Shown: positions 34,087-43,685, numbered from the stretch's first letter. The stretch is 64,000 nucleotides of DNA from an uncultured Bacilli bacterium (GCA_934153675.1 CAKPFG010000004.1:1-64000); one strand, 5' to 3'. Notes: a model not told the origin generated them from the letters alone. Numbers and translations: made by a program.

Positions 34087-35370
34087 ATTTTCTTTTAAGT
34101 ATTTTTTAACATTTATATAATCGTATGTTGTAACAAAAACAATATTAACCCCTGTTGCTATAATAAGTGACCAGATGCCTAGTTTATAACTTAATAAAAA
34201 AAGTAATATAGTTCTGATAATGGTTCCATATAATGTTCCTTTTAAGGAAATTTTTGCTTTGTTCATGGCTTGCAGGCTGGTTGAAATGGGTGCTTGTATA
34301 TAATGCAGTAGACAGATTGGAGCTAAAAACTTTATATAATTAATTCCCTCGTTTGTATTATAAATCAGTTTTAATGGTAGTTCTGGTATGATAGTAAATA
34401 GAATTGATGCTGGAATACCTATTATTAGACAACAAACTATTGCTTGTTTAATTTTTCTTTTTACCAATTTATATTTTTTATTTGTATAGTTTTTACTAAC
34501 GTTTGGTATCAATGCACTTGATATAGCAAGTGTAAAAAATGATGGTAATAATATTAACGGTAGTACATATCCATTAATAATTCCATATTCTTTAATAATA
34601 TAATTGTTAGAAAATCCTATTTTATAAAGAACATAGGTAATTATAATTGGTTCTAAAAAATAACCGATGCTACCTATTATTTTGCTTCCAGTTGTAGGTA
34701 GGGCAATATTTAAAAGGGATTTTATGTCTTTTTTATTGGGCTTTATATCATTTTTTTTATATTTAAATTTTGGAATTAAAAAAATAAAACCGATAATTGA
34801 TGTAAGTTCACTTAATATGTTAGTAAGAACTATAAATGCAATTGCAATATCTATTCCTTTTTTTAAAAATATTGGTAATAATAATATTATTGCTAAAAGT
34901 TTTACTATATCTTCTAATATATTAGTAATAACGTGTGGTAGCATTCTTTCCTTTGCAAAAAAATAACTTCTTAACATATTGGAAATACTAATAAAAGGTA
35001 GAATTAAACCTATGGCAATTAGTCCTAGATTAACTTTTTTTTCATGTAAAAGAGTAATACTTATATATTGAGATGAGAATAGAAGAATAAAAATAATGAT
35101 AAAATCTATAGTAAGGGAAATTATTAATGCTGTTGTAATTAGTTTTTTAGCATTTTTTCCTTTTGCAATTAAAACATTCAGTGCAGTCGGTAGTCCTAGT
35201 TGTGAAATCGATATTAGAAGCATCATAGTAGGCATTATTAAAGCATATAAACCATATTTTTCACTTCCTATCATTCTTGTTATAACAATTTTTATAATCA
35301 TGCCAAGTATTTTTGTTATAAATCCTCCAATAATTAGAATAATAGTTGATTTTATAAAAGTATTTTTCAT
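34084..35370 (-). CDS. SpoVB-like MOP-superfamily lipid flippase
   Basis: A 428-residue polytopic membrane protein (about 12-14 helices) of the SpoVB/MurJ-like polysaccharide transporter group. The N-terminus (FIKSTIILIIGGFITKILGM, IKIVITRMIGSEKYGLYAL) matches SpoVB, which in Bacillus is needed for spore cortex synthesis; relatives such as MurJ and YtgP flip lipid II. Its divergent position to comN and secDF repeats the Bacillus spoVB-comN-secDF neighbourhood and supports the SpoVB reading. The length is somewhat below the ~510 of SpoVB. The 3' end overlaps the decayed gene at 33604. Confidence 0.82.
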   Translation of the reverse strand: MKNTFIKSTIILIIGGFITKILGMIIKIVITRMIGSEKYGLYALIMPTMMLLISISQLGLPTALNVLIAKGKNAKKLITTALIISLTIDFIIIFILLFSSQYISITLLHEKKVNLGLIAIGLILPFISISNMLRSYFFAKERMLPHVITNILEDIVKLLAIILLLPIFLKKGIDIAIAFIVLTNILSELTSIIGFIFLIPKFKYKKNDIKPNKKDIKSLLNIALPTTGSKIIGSIGYFLEPIIITYVLYKIGFSNNYIIKEYGIINGYVLPLILLPSFFTLAISSALIPNVSKNYTNKKYKLVKRKIKQAIVCCLIIGIPASILFTIIPELPLKLIYNTNEGINYIKFLAPICLLHYIQAPISTSLQAMNKAKISLKGTLYGTIIRTILLFLLSYKLGIWSLIIATGVNIVFVTTYDYINVKKYLKEN

Positions 35371-35460
35371 AATAAATTTTATTCTTTATCTTTTGAAATA
35401 TCACTTGTAAAATAAAGAATATTAATATATAATATGGATGTGTACTTAGAAGGAGAATGT

Positions 35461-35751
35461 ATGGATATAGAGTTTTCAAGTGTTAAACAATTATATGATA
35501 GACTATTACCTGCTTTAAAAACTAAAGAATTGGATTTGAAAAGAAATAATATTAATTATATAAAAAAAGAAGATATTTGGAATTATTTAAAAATTACAAA
35601 ATGGAGTGGTGCTAAAGATCTTTTGTTGCACCAAATGGTTGATGATATATTAAATGTGGATGACATATTATTAAGAAACTATGTAGAGGATAATTTGCGT
35701 AAGAATATTGTCGAACCAAATTTAAAAAGTGAGGGATTTATGAATGAATGA
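35461..35751 (+). CDS. Post-transcriptional regulator ComN-like
   Basis: A 96-residue protein of the ComN/YrzD family (KQLYDRLLPALKTKELDLKR, INYIKKEDIWNYLKITKWSG, DLLLHQMVDDILNVDD). In Bacillus ComN promotes accumulation of comE mRNA and localises to poles through DivIVA. The gene directly precedes secDF, as in Bacillus, and overlaps it by 8 bp. AAGGAGA is the SD of ATG 35461; an in-frame ATG at 35434 lacks one. Partner genes comEA/comEC are not in the window. Confidence 0.8.
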   Translation: MDIEFSSVKQLYDRLLPALKTKELDLKRNNINYIKKEDIWNYLKITKWSGAKDLLLHQMVDDILNVDDILLRNYVEDNLRKNIVEPNLKSEGFMNE

Positions 35752-38020
35752 TAAGAAAATGAATAAAAAGATAACATTTAAAAAAAGTATTTTTATTTTA
35801 TTAGTTGTTTTAATTTTATCAACTTTTTTTCTTGTGCCGCTTATAAAAAATATTAAGTTTGGACTTGATTTAGCTGGTGGGTTTGAAATTTTATATAAAG
35901 TTGATAGTTTAGATGGAACTAAGGTTACAAATGATATGGTAAATAGTACATATAAAATAATTGAAAAACGTGTTAATTCTCTTGGAGTATCTGAGCCAGT
36001 TATTTCTGTTGAGGGTAATAATATTCGTGTTCAATTGGCTGGTATTAATAATGCTGATGAGGCAAGAAAAACCATTAGTAAGGTTGGATCGTTAACTTTT
36101 AGGGATACATCTGATAATTTGCTTATGACAAGCGATATTCTTGATAGTGGTAAAGCTAGTGTTAATGTGAATGATAAAACAGGGGCTTATGAAATATCTT
36201 TAAAAATAAAAGATAAAAAGACTTTTTATAAAGTAACAAAGAAAATAAGTGAACAAAGTGATAATTATATTACTATTTGGCTTGATTTTGAAGATGGTGT
36301 TGATAGTTATTATCATGATAACAACGGAACAAAAGTTAAAGAAAATTGTGGTGATTCATCTTCGCATTGTTTATCTGCAGCAACTGTTTCACAAGGTTTT
36401 GCATCAGATGTTGTAATTCAGGGTAATTTTACAAAAAAAGAAGCAGAACAAACTGTTGAACTTATTAATAGTGGTAGCATGCCAACTAAATTAACTGAAG
36501 TATCAAGCCATAGTGTAAGTGCTTCATTTGGCGCTGATTCACTAGATAAAACTCTTATTGCAAGTATTGTTGGTATTTCTTTTATTATCTTAGTTATGCT
36601 CTTACTTTACAAATTTAGTGGTTTTGTTGCTAGTGTTGGAATTATTTCATATACTGCTATTACGCTTTTAATTTTCAATTTGGTTGGTGGTAGATTGACA
36701 TTACAAGGACTTGCCGCTCTTGTAATTGGTATTGGTATGGCCGTTGATTCAACCGTTATTAGTTTCTCTAGAATAAAGGAAGAATTAAGAAATGGTGCTG
36801 GAGTAAAAACGGCATTTAAATCGGGTACTAAACAATCTATTATGTCTATTATAGATGCTAATACGACAACACTTTTGGTTGCAATTATACTATTTATTTT
36901 TGGCGAAAGTAGTGTTAAGGGCTTTGCTACAATGCTTATTATAAGTGTTATAGTTACATTTATAGTAATGGTTGGTTTAACAAGATATTTAATTAGTTTA
37001 TTTGTAAGATGCGAAAAATTTAAGAATCATAAATATTTGTTTATTGGTTATAAAGATAAAAAGAAGAAAGAATTTAAAATAAATTATGTTAAATATTACA
37101 AAATAATTTTTAGTTTAGTTGTTTTAATATTTACTTTAGGTGGTGTATTTATTTATAATAATGGGCTAAAATTAGGTGTTGATTTTAAGGGTGGAAGTTC
37201 TATTACTGTAACTAGTGATAATATTAATCAAAAAAATATAGAAAGAACACTTCAGAACTTAGATTACAACATAAACTCTATTGAAAAAATTAATAATGAT
37301 ACGGTTTATGTAACGGTTAGTAATGTTTTAACTAATGAACAAGCAGATGATGTAGAAAATCAATTTAAAGAAAAATATAATGCCACAACTAGTGTTGGTT
37401 CAATTTCTAATATTGTCAAAAAACAATTGACACTTAATGCAGTAAAGGCACTTATCATAGCACTTTGCTTTACTATTGTTTATATTTCAATTAGATTTAA
37501 ATTCAGTTATGCTATTTCTTCTATTATTGCACTTTTGCATGACAGTTATATGGTAGTTATATTATTTGCTTTTTTGAATCTTGAGGTTAGTAGTATATTT
37601 ATTGCAGCTATTTTAGCTATTATAGGTTATTCAATTAATAATACTATTGTTGTATTTGATAGAATCAGGGAAAATAAGAAGAAATTATATAATAATAATA
37701 TTAAGAAACAAGAGGATCTTGAAAACATTATTAACACAAGTTTAAATCAAACATCTATTAGATGTATTATTACAACTTTGACTACACTTCTTCCAGTAGT
37801 AGCACTTATAATTTTTGGTTCGTATGAGGTATTGAACTTTAACTTAGCATTATTATTTGGTCTTATTGTAGGAACTTTCTCATCATTATTTTTAGCTCCA
37901 GAAATATGGTATTTGCTTGAAAAAAGAAAAATAGGAAAGCAGAAAAAGAAAAAATGGTATGATGATGATAATAAAAAAACAGAACCTGAAGAATTAAAAG
38001 TTAAAGGAATTAATTGTTAA
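35744..38020 (+). CDS. secDF: Protein translocase subunit SecDF (fused)
   Basis: A 758-residue SecD-SecF fusion that uses the proton motive force to drive late steps of Sec export. SecD part: helix 1, GLDLAGGFEILYKV, IIEKRVNSLGVSEPVI, then five helices with GIGMAVDSTVISFSRIKEELR. SecF part from ~residue 450: LGVDFKGGSSITV and AIIGYSINNTIVVFDRIREN. All typical D-motifs are present. GAGGGA lies 7 nt before ATG 35744 within the end of comN. The stop codon starts a 14-bp terminator stem. Confidence 0.95.
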   Translation: MNDKKMNKKITFKKSIFILLVVLILSTFFLVPLIKNIKFGLDLAGGFEILYKVDSLDGTKVTNDMVNSTYKIIEKRVNSLGVSEPVISVEGNNIRVQLAGINNADEARKTISKVGSLTFRDTSDNLLMTSDILDSGKASVNVNDKTGAYEISLKIKDKKTFYKVTKKISEQSDNYITIWLDFEDGVDSYYHDNNGTKVKENCGDSSSHCLSAATVSQGFASDVVIQGNFTKKEAEQTVELINSGSMPTKLTEVSSHSVSASFGADSLDKTLIASIVGISFIILVMLLLYKFSGFVASVGIISYTAITLLIFNLVGGRLTLQGLAALVIGIGMAVDSTVISFSRIKEELRNGAGVKTAFKSGTKQSIMSIIDANTTTLLVAIILFIFGESSVKGFATMLIISVIVTFIVMVGLTRYLISLFVRCEKFKNHKYLFIGYKDKKKKEFKINYVKYYKIIFSLVVLIFTLGGVFIYNNGLKLGVDFKGGSSITVTSDNINQKNIERTLQNLDYNINSIEKINNDTVYVTVSNVLTNEQADDVENQFKEKYNATTSVGSISNIVKKQLTLNAVKALIIALCFTIVYISIRFKFSYAISSIIALLHDSYMVVILFAFLNLEVSSIFIAAILAIIGYSINNTIVVFDRIRENKKKLYNNNIKKQEDLENIINTSLNQTSIRCIITTLTTLLPVVALIIFGSYEVLNFNLALLFGLIVGTFSSLFLAPEIWYLLEKRKIGKQKKKKWYDDDNKKTEPEELKVKGINC

Positions 38021-38053
38021 ATTTAGAAAAAATATTTTTTCTAAATTTTTTTT
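38018..38053 (+). terminator. Terminator of comN-secDF
   Basis: AAATTTAGAAAAAA (38019-38032) pairs with TTTTTTCTAAATTT (38035-38048), then TTTTTT; the 5' arm includes two bases of the TAA stop. Confidence 0.8.
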
Positions 38054-38057
38054 TGAT

Positions 38058-38072
38058 AAAAAAAGGATTTTT
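38058..38072 (+). promoter_or_regulatory. Shared upstream element AAAAAAAGGATTTTT (copy 2)
   Basis: Identical to 18693-18707 and 53 bp before the ATG of the adhesin. TGATATAAG (38090-38097 region) is the likely -10, so the element overlaps the -35 position. Confidence 0.45.
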
Positions 38073-38110
38073 CCATTTACTTATAGAATGATATAAGTAG
38101 GAGGGAAAAA

Positions 38111-39541
38111 ATGAAAAAAATTTTAATTGTTTTATTCGTTAGCCTTTGTTTTATAACTAAAATAAATGCTTCATCTTCTACTTTTTATTATGATGAAAAG
38201 GTAGATGGTATGTATATTACAAAGGTAAAAAAGGATAATGTAAAAAATGGTGCACCATTTTTACTTCATAAAAGTAATGGTGATATAGTTTATTGTATAG
38301 AGCCGTTTTTATATTTGGATAATGGAGTTTATGAGGAGTATGATGGATTTAATGATTTATTTAAGCTTAGTGAAGAAGTAATTGATAAGATGAATTTAAT
38401 TGCACATTATGGTTATTTATATAATAATCATAATGATTTAAAGTGGTATGGTGTTACACAATATTTAATATGGGGGTTACTTAATTTAGATGATTTATAT
38501 TTTACTGATTCTTATTATGGTAAACGTGTTGATTTATATCAAGATGAAATAAAAGAAATTAATGATCTAGTTAGTAATCATTATGTTTTGCCAAGTTTTA
38601 ATGATATTAATGTGGAAAGTGATAAAAATTTTGTTTTTAACGATGAAAATAATGTGCTTAATAATTATGAAATTATAACTGATAACAAAAATATAACAAA
38701 GGATGGAAATAAATTAATTTTAAATTCTTTAAAAGAAGGATCTTATAAGGTTAGCTTTGTGAAGAAGGAAAATAAAAAAAATTATATGTTATATCATAAT
38801 GAAAAAGGGCAAGACTTATTACTGCCTGGGAAAATAAAAGATGTAGAAAAAAGCATTATTATTACTGTAAAAAAAGGTAATTTAAAAGTTATAAAGAATA
38901 CTAAAAAAAATTATGGATTAAGTTTAAATGCTTTATATGGTATATATGATGTTTCAGATAATTTGATAGATAAAATATATTTAGATAACGATGGAATAGG
39001 ACAAATAAATCTGGATTTTGGTAAGTATTATTTAAAAGAATTAAATCCTCCAAGTGGATATTTAATTGATATGGAAAAACACTATTTTGAAATAAATTTT
39101 GATAATAATAATGTTGTTTTAAATGTATATGATGATATCATAAGCAAAAAAATTAATTTAATAAAACTATTTGGGAATAAAGAAAGTAAAATATATTCAT
39201 ATGAAAGTGGTGCTGTTTTTGAAGTATATGATGAAAATAATAATTTAGTTGGGACTTATACAACTCTTGCTGATGGTTCTATTAGTTTTGAACTTGTTTA
39301 TGGCAAATATAGAATTCATCAAATAAAAGGTATGGAAGGTTACGATGTTGTTTCTGATTTTGAAATAGAAGTTTTAGATAGTGAAGATTTAACACTTACT
39401 CTTTATGATAATATGAAACCTTTGGATGTTCCTGATACTTATAAAAATGATGTTAATTATCCAGCTGCTTTTTTTGTTTTATTTACTCTTTTTATGTTTA
39501 ATTTTGGTGTTTATGTATATAAGAAAAATATTGATAATTAG
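38111..39541 (+). CDS. Thioester-domain surface adhesin with SpaA/Cna-B-like repeats
   Basis: A 476-residue surface protein. Signal peptide residues 1-20 (..TKINA). An N-terminal thioester domain has the hallmark Cys and Gln (C62 in VYCIEP; T116-Q117 in GVTQYLIWGLL), which would form an internal Cys-Gln thioester able to bond covalently to host amines. Then come two SpaA/Cna-B-like beta-sandwiches (~260-345 and ~350-445; GAVFEVYDENNNLVGTYTT is typical). The C-terminus is VPDTYKN, a hydrophobic segment and YKKNIDN, a sortase-type signal differing from LPxTG. AGGAGGG is the SD. It is translationally coupled to the sortase that follows. Confidence 0.85.
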   Translation: MKKILIVLFVSLCFITKINASSSTFYYDEKVDGMYITKVKKDNVKNGAPFLLHKSNGDIVYCIEPFLYLDNGVYEEYDGFNDLFKLSEEVIDKMNLIAHYGYLYNNHNDLKWYGVTQYLIWGLLNLDDLYFTDSYYGKRVDLYQDEIKEINDLVSNHYVLPSFNDINVESDKNFVFNDENNVLNNYEIITDNKNITKDGNKLILNSLKEGSYKVSFVKKENKKNYMLYHNEKGQDLLLPGKIKDVEKSIIITVKKGNLKVIKNTKKNYGLSLNALYGIYDVSDNLIDKIYLDNDGIGQINLDFGKYYLKELNPPSGYLIDMEKHYFEINFDNNNVVLNVYDDIISKKINLIKLFGNKESKIYSYESGAVFEVYDENNNLVGTYTTLADGSISFELVYGKYRIHQIKGMEGYDVVSDFEIEVLDSEDLTLTLYDNMKPLDVPDTYKNDVNYPAAFFVLFTLFMFNFGVYVYKKNIDN

Positions 39542-39986
39542 TATAATAATAATTGTTCTTTCAATTTTTTATCTTTCTTTTGATGTATATGAATCTTATC
39601 GGGTAAGTATAAATAATTATGATGATATTAATAATTATGTAAATAACAAAGATAAAACTAAATTAGAAGGTGTTTTAGAAATTCCTACTATAAATTTAAA
39701 GGCTGGAATTGTAAGAAATGTAGATGATGGTATAATTTTTGTTAATGAAAAATTAATAGCAGGTCATAGTGGTAATTGTAAAGTATGTTATTTTGATAAT
39801 CTAGATAATCTTACTGTTGGAGATAATGTTTATTTATACCTTGATTCAGTAGTTGAGTATAAGGTTGAAAGCATAAAAGAAATGGATAAAAATCATGTCT
39901 ACATAAATAGTGATCTTTCTTTAATAACTTGTAAAAAAAGTGATAAGAACAGGAGATTGTTAATAGGTTTAAGAAAAATTAGATAA
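39513..39986 (+). CDS. Sortase
   Basis: A 157-residue transpeptidase with an N-terminal membrane helix (residues ~5-24) and a short sortase barrel. Catalytic residues: H85 (IAGHSGN), C140 (SLITCKK) and Arg 147 or 148 (KNRRLLIG). The start is ATG 39513, inside the end of the adhesin gene (29-bp overlap), with TTGGTG upstream; earlier in-frame ATGs give only hydrophobic sequence read from the adhesin. The linked adhesin and the protein at 26033 end in VPDT(Y/F)xN, so this motif is its probable substrate. It is shorter than most sortases (about 200 residues). Confidence 0.85.
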   Translation: MYIRKILIISIIIIVLSIFYLSFDVYESYRVSINNYDDINNYVNNKDKTKLEGVLEIPTINLKAGIVRNVDDGIIFVNEKLIAGHSGNCKVCYFDNLDNLTVGDNVYLYLDSVVEYKVESIKEMDKNHVYINSDLSLITCKKSDKNRRLLIGLRKIR

Positions 39987-40020
39987 CAAGAAAACAAAAA
40001 GTAGTTTTCTTGTTATTTTT
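39983..40020 (+). terminator. Terminator of the adhesin-sortase operon
   Basis: ATAACAAGAAAAC (39983-39995) and GTTTTCTTGTTAT (40004-40016) form a perfect 13-bp stem that contains the TAA stop codon, then TTTT. Confidence 0.85.
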
Positions 40021-40048
40021 GTGATAAAATATTTGTAGTTGGTGATTT

Positions 40049-41071
40049 ATGAGAAGTATTTATAGTGTTACTATGGATTCATTGAAAAAATTTTTTACAA
40101 GCCATGGTTATAAAGAATTTAAAGCCAAGCAGGTTTATGATTGGCTTTATAAAAAAAAAGTTCATAGTTTTGATGATATGTATAATATAAGTAAAAAGGT
40201 AATAGAACTTTTAAAAGAAAATTTTTATTTTGATACAATAAAATTAATTACGAAAACATCTGCTATTGATGTTTCTAAGTTCTTATTTCAGGTATCTAAT
40301 GATATGGTTGAGGCAGTTTGTATGTATCATGATTATGGTATTAGTCTTTGCATTTCTACTCAAGTAGGGTGTAATATGGGGTGTTCATTTTGTGAAAGTG
40401 GTAGGTTAAAAAAGGTAAGAAATCTTGAAATTTCTGAAATGGTTTTGCAAATTTTAAAAGTAGAAGATGAAATAAAAAATCGTATATCTCGTGTTGTACT
40501 TATGGGAATTGGAGAGCCATTTGACAATTATGATAATGTCATATCTTTTATTGATATTATAAATGATGCTAATGGTATTGCACTAGGTAGTAGACATATT
40601 ACCATTTCAACTTGTGGCATTGTACCTAAGATAAAGAAATTTATGGAATATGATAAACAAGTTAATTTGGCTATTAGTCTGCATGCTCCAAATGATGAAA
40701 TTAGAAATAAAATTATGAATATTAATAAGGTTTATAATATTGATCTTTTAATTAAGACATTAAAAGAATATATCAAAAAAACGAATAGACGTGTTACTTT
40801 TGAATATATAATGTTAAAAGATGTTAATGATACTAAAAAGTGTGCCTTGCTTCTTTCTAATTTATTAAAGCAAATAAATTGTTATGTTAATTTGATACCA
40901 TATAATGAAACTAGTCATATTGAGTATAAAAAAAGCCCACAAAAAAATATTTTAGCTTTTTATGATATATTGAAAAAAAATAATATAAATGTTACAATAA
41001 GAAGAGAATTTGGTAGTAAAGTTAATGCTGCTTGTGGGCAACTTAGGGCTAATTATGAGGAGGATTTATGA
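40049..41071 (+). CDS. rlmN: 23S rRNA (adenine2503-C2)-methyltransferase RlmN
   Basis: A radical SAM methyltransferase acting on 23S rRNA A2503 (and tRNA A37 in some bacteria). The radical SAM cysteines are in GCNMGCSFC; the RlmN-specific cysteines are in SLCISTQ and NAACGQL. Position before prpC-prkC-rsgA-rpe is the Bacillus arrangement and favours RlmN over the resistance enzyme Cfr. One oddity: after the third Cys it reads ESGRLKKVRNLEISEM, where housekeeping RlmN usually has ATG.GG..RNL..GEI. GGTGAT precedes ATG 40049, and TGATAAAAT ends 18 nt before it. Confidence 0.88.
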   Translation: MRSIYSVTMDSLKKFFTSHGYKEFKAKQVYDWLYKKKVHSFDDMYNISKKVIELLKENFYFDTIKLITKTSAIDVSKFLFQVSNDMVEAVCMYHDYGISLCISTQVGCNMGCSFCESGRLKKVRNLEISEMVLQILKVEDEIKNRISRVVLMGIGEPFDNYDNVISFIDIINDANGIALGSRHITISTCGIVPKIKKFMEYDKQVNLAISLHAPNDEIRNKIMNINKVYNIDLLIKTLKEYIKKTNRRVTFEYIMLKDVNDTKKCALLLSNLLKQINCYVNLIPYNETSHIEYKKSPQKNILAFYDILKKNNINVTIRREFGSKVNAACGQLRANYEEDL

Positions 41072-41811
41072 AATATTCTTATATAACTGATCCTGGTAAG
41101 GTACGTGAGAGAAATGAGGATAGTGTTAATATTGTTAAAAATGCTAATGGTGAGATTTTACTAGCAGTTGCTGATGGTATGGGTGGACATAAGGATGGTG
41201 AAGTTGCAAGTAGTATAGCTCTTAATCATATTGCCACTAGATTTAAAGAAATCAGTAGTGTTGGAAATCGAGAAGATGCTATAAATTGGATTGAAGAAAA
41301 TGTAAAAGAAGCTAACGCACTTATTTATAAGTATGTTTCTATGCATAAAGAAAGTTCTGGTATGGGTACTACTATGGTTTTAGCTATTTTATCAAAAACA
41401 TTTTTACTTATTGGTAATATTGGTGATTCATCAGGTTTTGTTATTAAAAATAAAAAATTACACAAGGTAACTGTTGACCATACCCTTGTTAATTTACTTG
41501 TTAAGTCTGGAGAATTAAGTGAGGAAGAGGCAAAAAACCATCCTAAAAAGAATGTTTTGATGAAAGCTCTCGGTGCATCGACAGATGTTTCTATGGATAT
41601 ATTTAATGTTGAGCTTGGGGTTGATGGTATATTTTTATGTAGTGATGGCCTTACTAATATGCTTGATAATGAATCGATTGAAAAAATATTAAATAGTGAT
41701 CTTTCTATTGATGAAAAGTTAGAAAAGTTAATATTTAAGGCGAATAATAGAGGGGGTAGCGACAATATATCGATTGCTTATTTAAATAAGGAGGATAATT
41801 ATGATAATTAA
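41068..41811 (+). CDS. prpC: PPM-type protein serine/threonine phosphatase PrpC (Stp)
   Basis: A 247-residue PP2C-family phosphatase that reverses phosphorylation by the PASTA kinase. Metal-binding and family motifs: DPGKVRERNEDS, LAVADGMGGHKDGEVAS, GTTMVLAI, GNIGDSSGFV, FLCSDGLTNML and GGSDNISIAY. It overlaps rlmN by 4 bp and the kinase gene by 11 bp, so the three are translationally linked. GAGGAGG is the SD. Confidence 0.95.
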   Translation: MKYSYITDPGKVRERNEDSVNIVKNANGEILLAVADGMGGHKDGEVASSIALNHIATRFKEISSVGNREDAINWIEENVKEANALIYKYVSMHKESSGMGTTMVLAILSKTFLLIGNIGDSSGFVIKNKKLHKVTVDHTLVNLLVKSGELSEEEAKNHPKKNVLMKALGASTDVSMDIFNVELGVDGIFLCSDGLTNMLDNESIEKILNSDLSIDEKLEKLIFKANNRGGSDNISIAYLNKEDNYDN

Positions 41812-43684
41812 GGGACAATTAATCGATGATCGCTATAAGATAATTAAATCAATTGGCGAAGGTGGAATGGCTAATGTATATTTAGCTTATGATACTATTT
41901 TAGAAAGAGAGGTTGCTGTTAAGGTATTAAGAGGGGACCTTGCAGAGGATGAAAAATTTGTACGTAGATTTCAAAGGGAAGCTAATAGTGCGAGTTCACT
42001 TAAACATCCTAATATAGTCGAGGTATATGATGTTGGTGAGGACGATGGAAAATATTTTATTGTAATGGAATATATTAATGGCAAAACTTTAAAAAGTTTA
42101 ATAAAAAAACGTGGTGCTTTGACTTTAGAAGAGGTTATTGACATAATGTTACAATTAACATCAGCAATTTCTTGTGCACATGATAGTTATATAATACATA
42201 GAGATATTAAGCCTCAAAATGTTATGATTTTAGAAGATGGTAGGGTTAAGATTACTGATTTTGGTATTGCAATGGCACTTAATAATAATGAACTTACACA
42301 AACTAATTCGGTTATGGGATCTGTTCATTATCTTCCTCCAGAACAGGCAAATGGAAGTGGATCAACTACAAAAAGTGATATTTATTCACTTGGTATATTA
42401 ATGTTTGAATTATTAACAGGAAAACTTCCTTTTAAAGGAGAAAATGCAGTTGAAATTGCTATAAAACAAATGAGAGAACCAATTCCATCTGTTTGTAAGA
42501 TATCACCAGATATTCCTCAAAGTGTTGAAAATGTAATATTAAAAGCTTGTGCTAAAAATCCTAAGAATAGATATGCATCAGCATCCAGTATGTATGAAGA
42601 TATAAAAACTTGTTTAGATCCTGCTAGAAGAGATGAGAAAAGAGTTGTATATACGTATCCAGAAAATGATTTGGAAGAAACTAAAGTTATGCCTGATTTG
42701 AGTAAATTAAATGGTATTGAAGATAATGATATTTCTGAAAAAGAAAATAAGAGTTTTAAGAAAATATTAATTATATTAGGTATAATTGCTTCCGTTTTAA
42801 TAATTTCTATTTTAATCTTTGTCACAGTTTTTAAAAATACTGGGAAACAGATAACTATACCTAATGGGTTAGTAGGGGACGATAAGAATGAAGTTGTTGA
42901 TGTATTAAAGGATTTAGGATTTAATGTAAAAGTGAAAAAAGAATATAGTGATAAGAAGAAAAATATAGTTATTAAAATTGATCCAAAGGAAAAATCTAAA
43001 GCTAAAAAAGGTAGTACGATTACTATTATTATTTCTAAGGGAACTAGAGAAATTACTGTAGAGGATTATACTGGAATGAATATTGATACTGTAAAGAAAA
43101 AATTAGAAAAGGCAGAAATTAGTGTTGTTGTAACAGCTAAGAAAGTTGATAAAAATAGTAATTATAAGGAAAATACTATTTTAGATCAAAGCATTAAGGC
43201 CGGTGAAAAATTAACTAAAGGGGACGCTATTGAACTTATTTATGCGACTTTGATTACTGTATATCCTGATTTTACAAATGGTAAATATACAAAAGATAGT
43301 ATTCAGTCTTTCTGTAATGAAAATAAAGTTACTTGTACTTTTGTAGAAGAAGAATCAACAAAGGATCCTGGTAGTATACTTAGTCAAAGCAAAGAAGCAA
43401 CAACAGAAGTTCAAAATGGCGATAATTTGAAGATTGCTATAGCTAAAGCTAAAAATTTTATTGTTTCTTTTAATGTAAATGGTGGTGTTGGAACATTCAA
43501 TAATCAAATTGTTGAATATTCAAAAACGGCTATTGAACCACGTAATAATCCTACAAAAACAAATTGTGAATTTGAATATTGGACTTTTAATGGCAATAGA
43601 TTTTATTTTGATACAAAAATTACTAGTGATATTGTACTGACTGCTAAATGGGATTGCAGTCAACAAGCAGGGAATGTTTCTTAA
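41801..43684 (+). CDS. prkC: PASTA-domain Ser/Thr kinase PrkC/StkP with extra InlB-type repeat
   Basis: A membrane kinase sensing peptidoglycan fragments. Kinase domain residues ~10-270: GEGGMANVY, VAVKVL, HRDIKPQNV, DFGIA, PPEQ. One membrane helix at ~325-347, then three PASTA domains (~352-420, 420-488, 490-552). After the last PASTA the protein continues with ~65 residues (FIVSFNVNGGVGTFNNQ, ...FEYWTFNG..., LTAKWD) that look like a Listeria-Bacteroides/InlB B-repeat. I do not know this from standard PrkC, StkP or IreK. Likely substrates include IreB (30957). AAGGAGG precedes the ATG. Confidence 0.93.
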   Translation: MIIKGQLIDDRYKIIKSIGEGGMANVYLAYDTILEREVAVKVLRGDLAEDEKFVRRFQREANSASSLKHPNIVEVYDVGEDDGKYFIVMEYINGKTLKSLIKKRGALTLEEVIDIMLQLTSAISCAHDSYIIHRDIKPQNVMILEDGRVKITDFGIAMALNNNELTQTNSVMGSVHYLPPEQANGSGSTTKSDIYSLGILMFELLTGKLPFKGENAVEIAIKQMREPIPSVCKISPDIPQSVENVILKACAKNPKNRYASASSMYEDIKTCLDPARRDEKRVVYTYPENDLEETKVMPDLSKLNGIEDNDISEKENKSFKKILIILGIIASVLIISILIFVTVFKNTGKQITIPNGLVGDDKNEVVDVLKDLGFNVKVKKEYSDKKKNIVIKIDPKEKSKAKKGSTITIIISKGTREITVEDYTGMNIDTVKKKLEKAEISVVVTAKKVDKNSNYKENTILDQSIKAGEKLTKGDAIELIYATLITVYPDFTNGKYTKDSIQSFCNENKVTCTFVEEESTKDPGSILSQSKEATTEVQNGDNLKIAIAKAKNFIVSFNVNGGVGTFNNQIVEYSKTAIEPRNNPTKTNCEFEYWTFNGNRFYFDTKITSDIVLTAKWDCSQQAGNVS

Positions 43685-43685
43685 T

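Noticed and set aside
40049..41071. Cfr-type antibiotic resistance methyltransferase
   Set aside because: The atypical ESGRLKK segment raised the idea, but the gene heads the conserved rlmN-prpC-prkC-rsgA-rpe block, so housekeeping RlmN is the simpler call.
41325..41765. Minus-strand frame opposite prpC, and a similar one at 57715-57984
   Set aside because: Antisense shadows of strong plus-strand genes with no SD and unnatural Ser/Cys/Ile-rich sequences.
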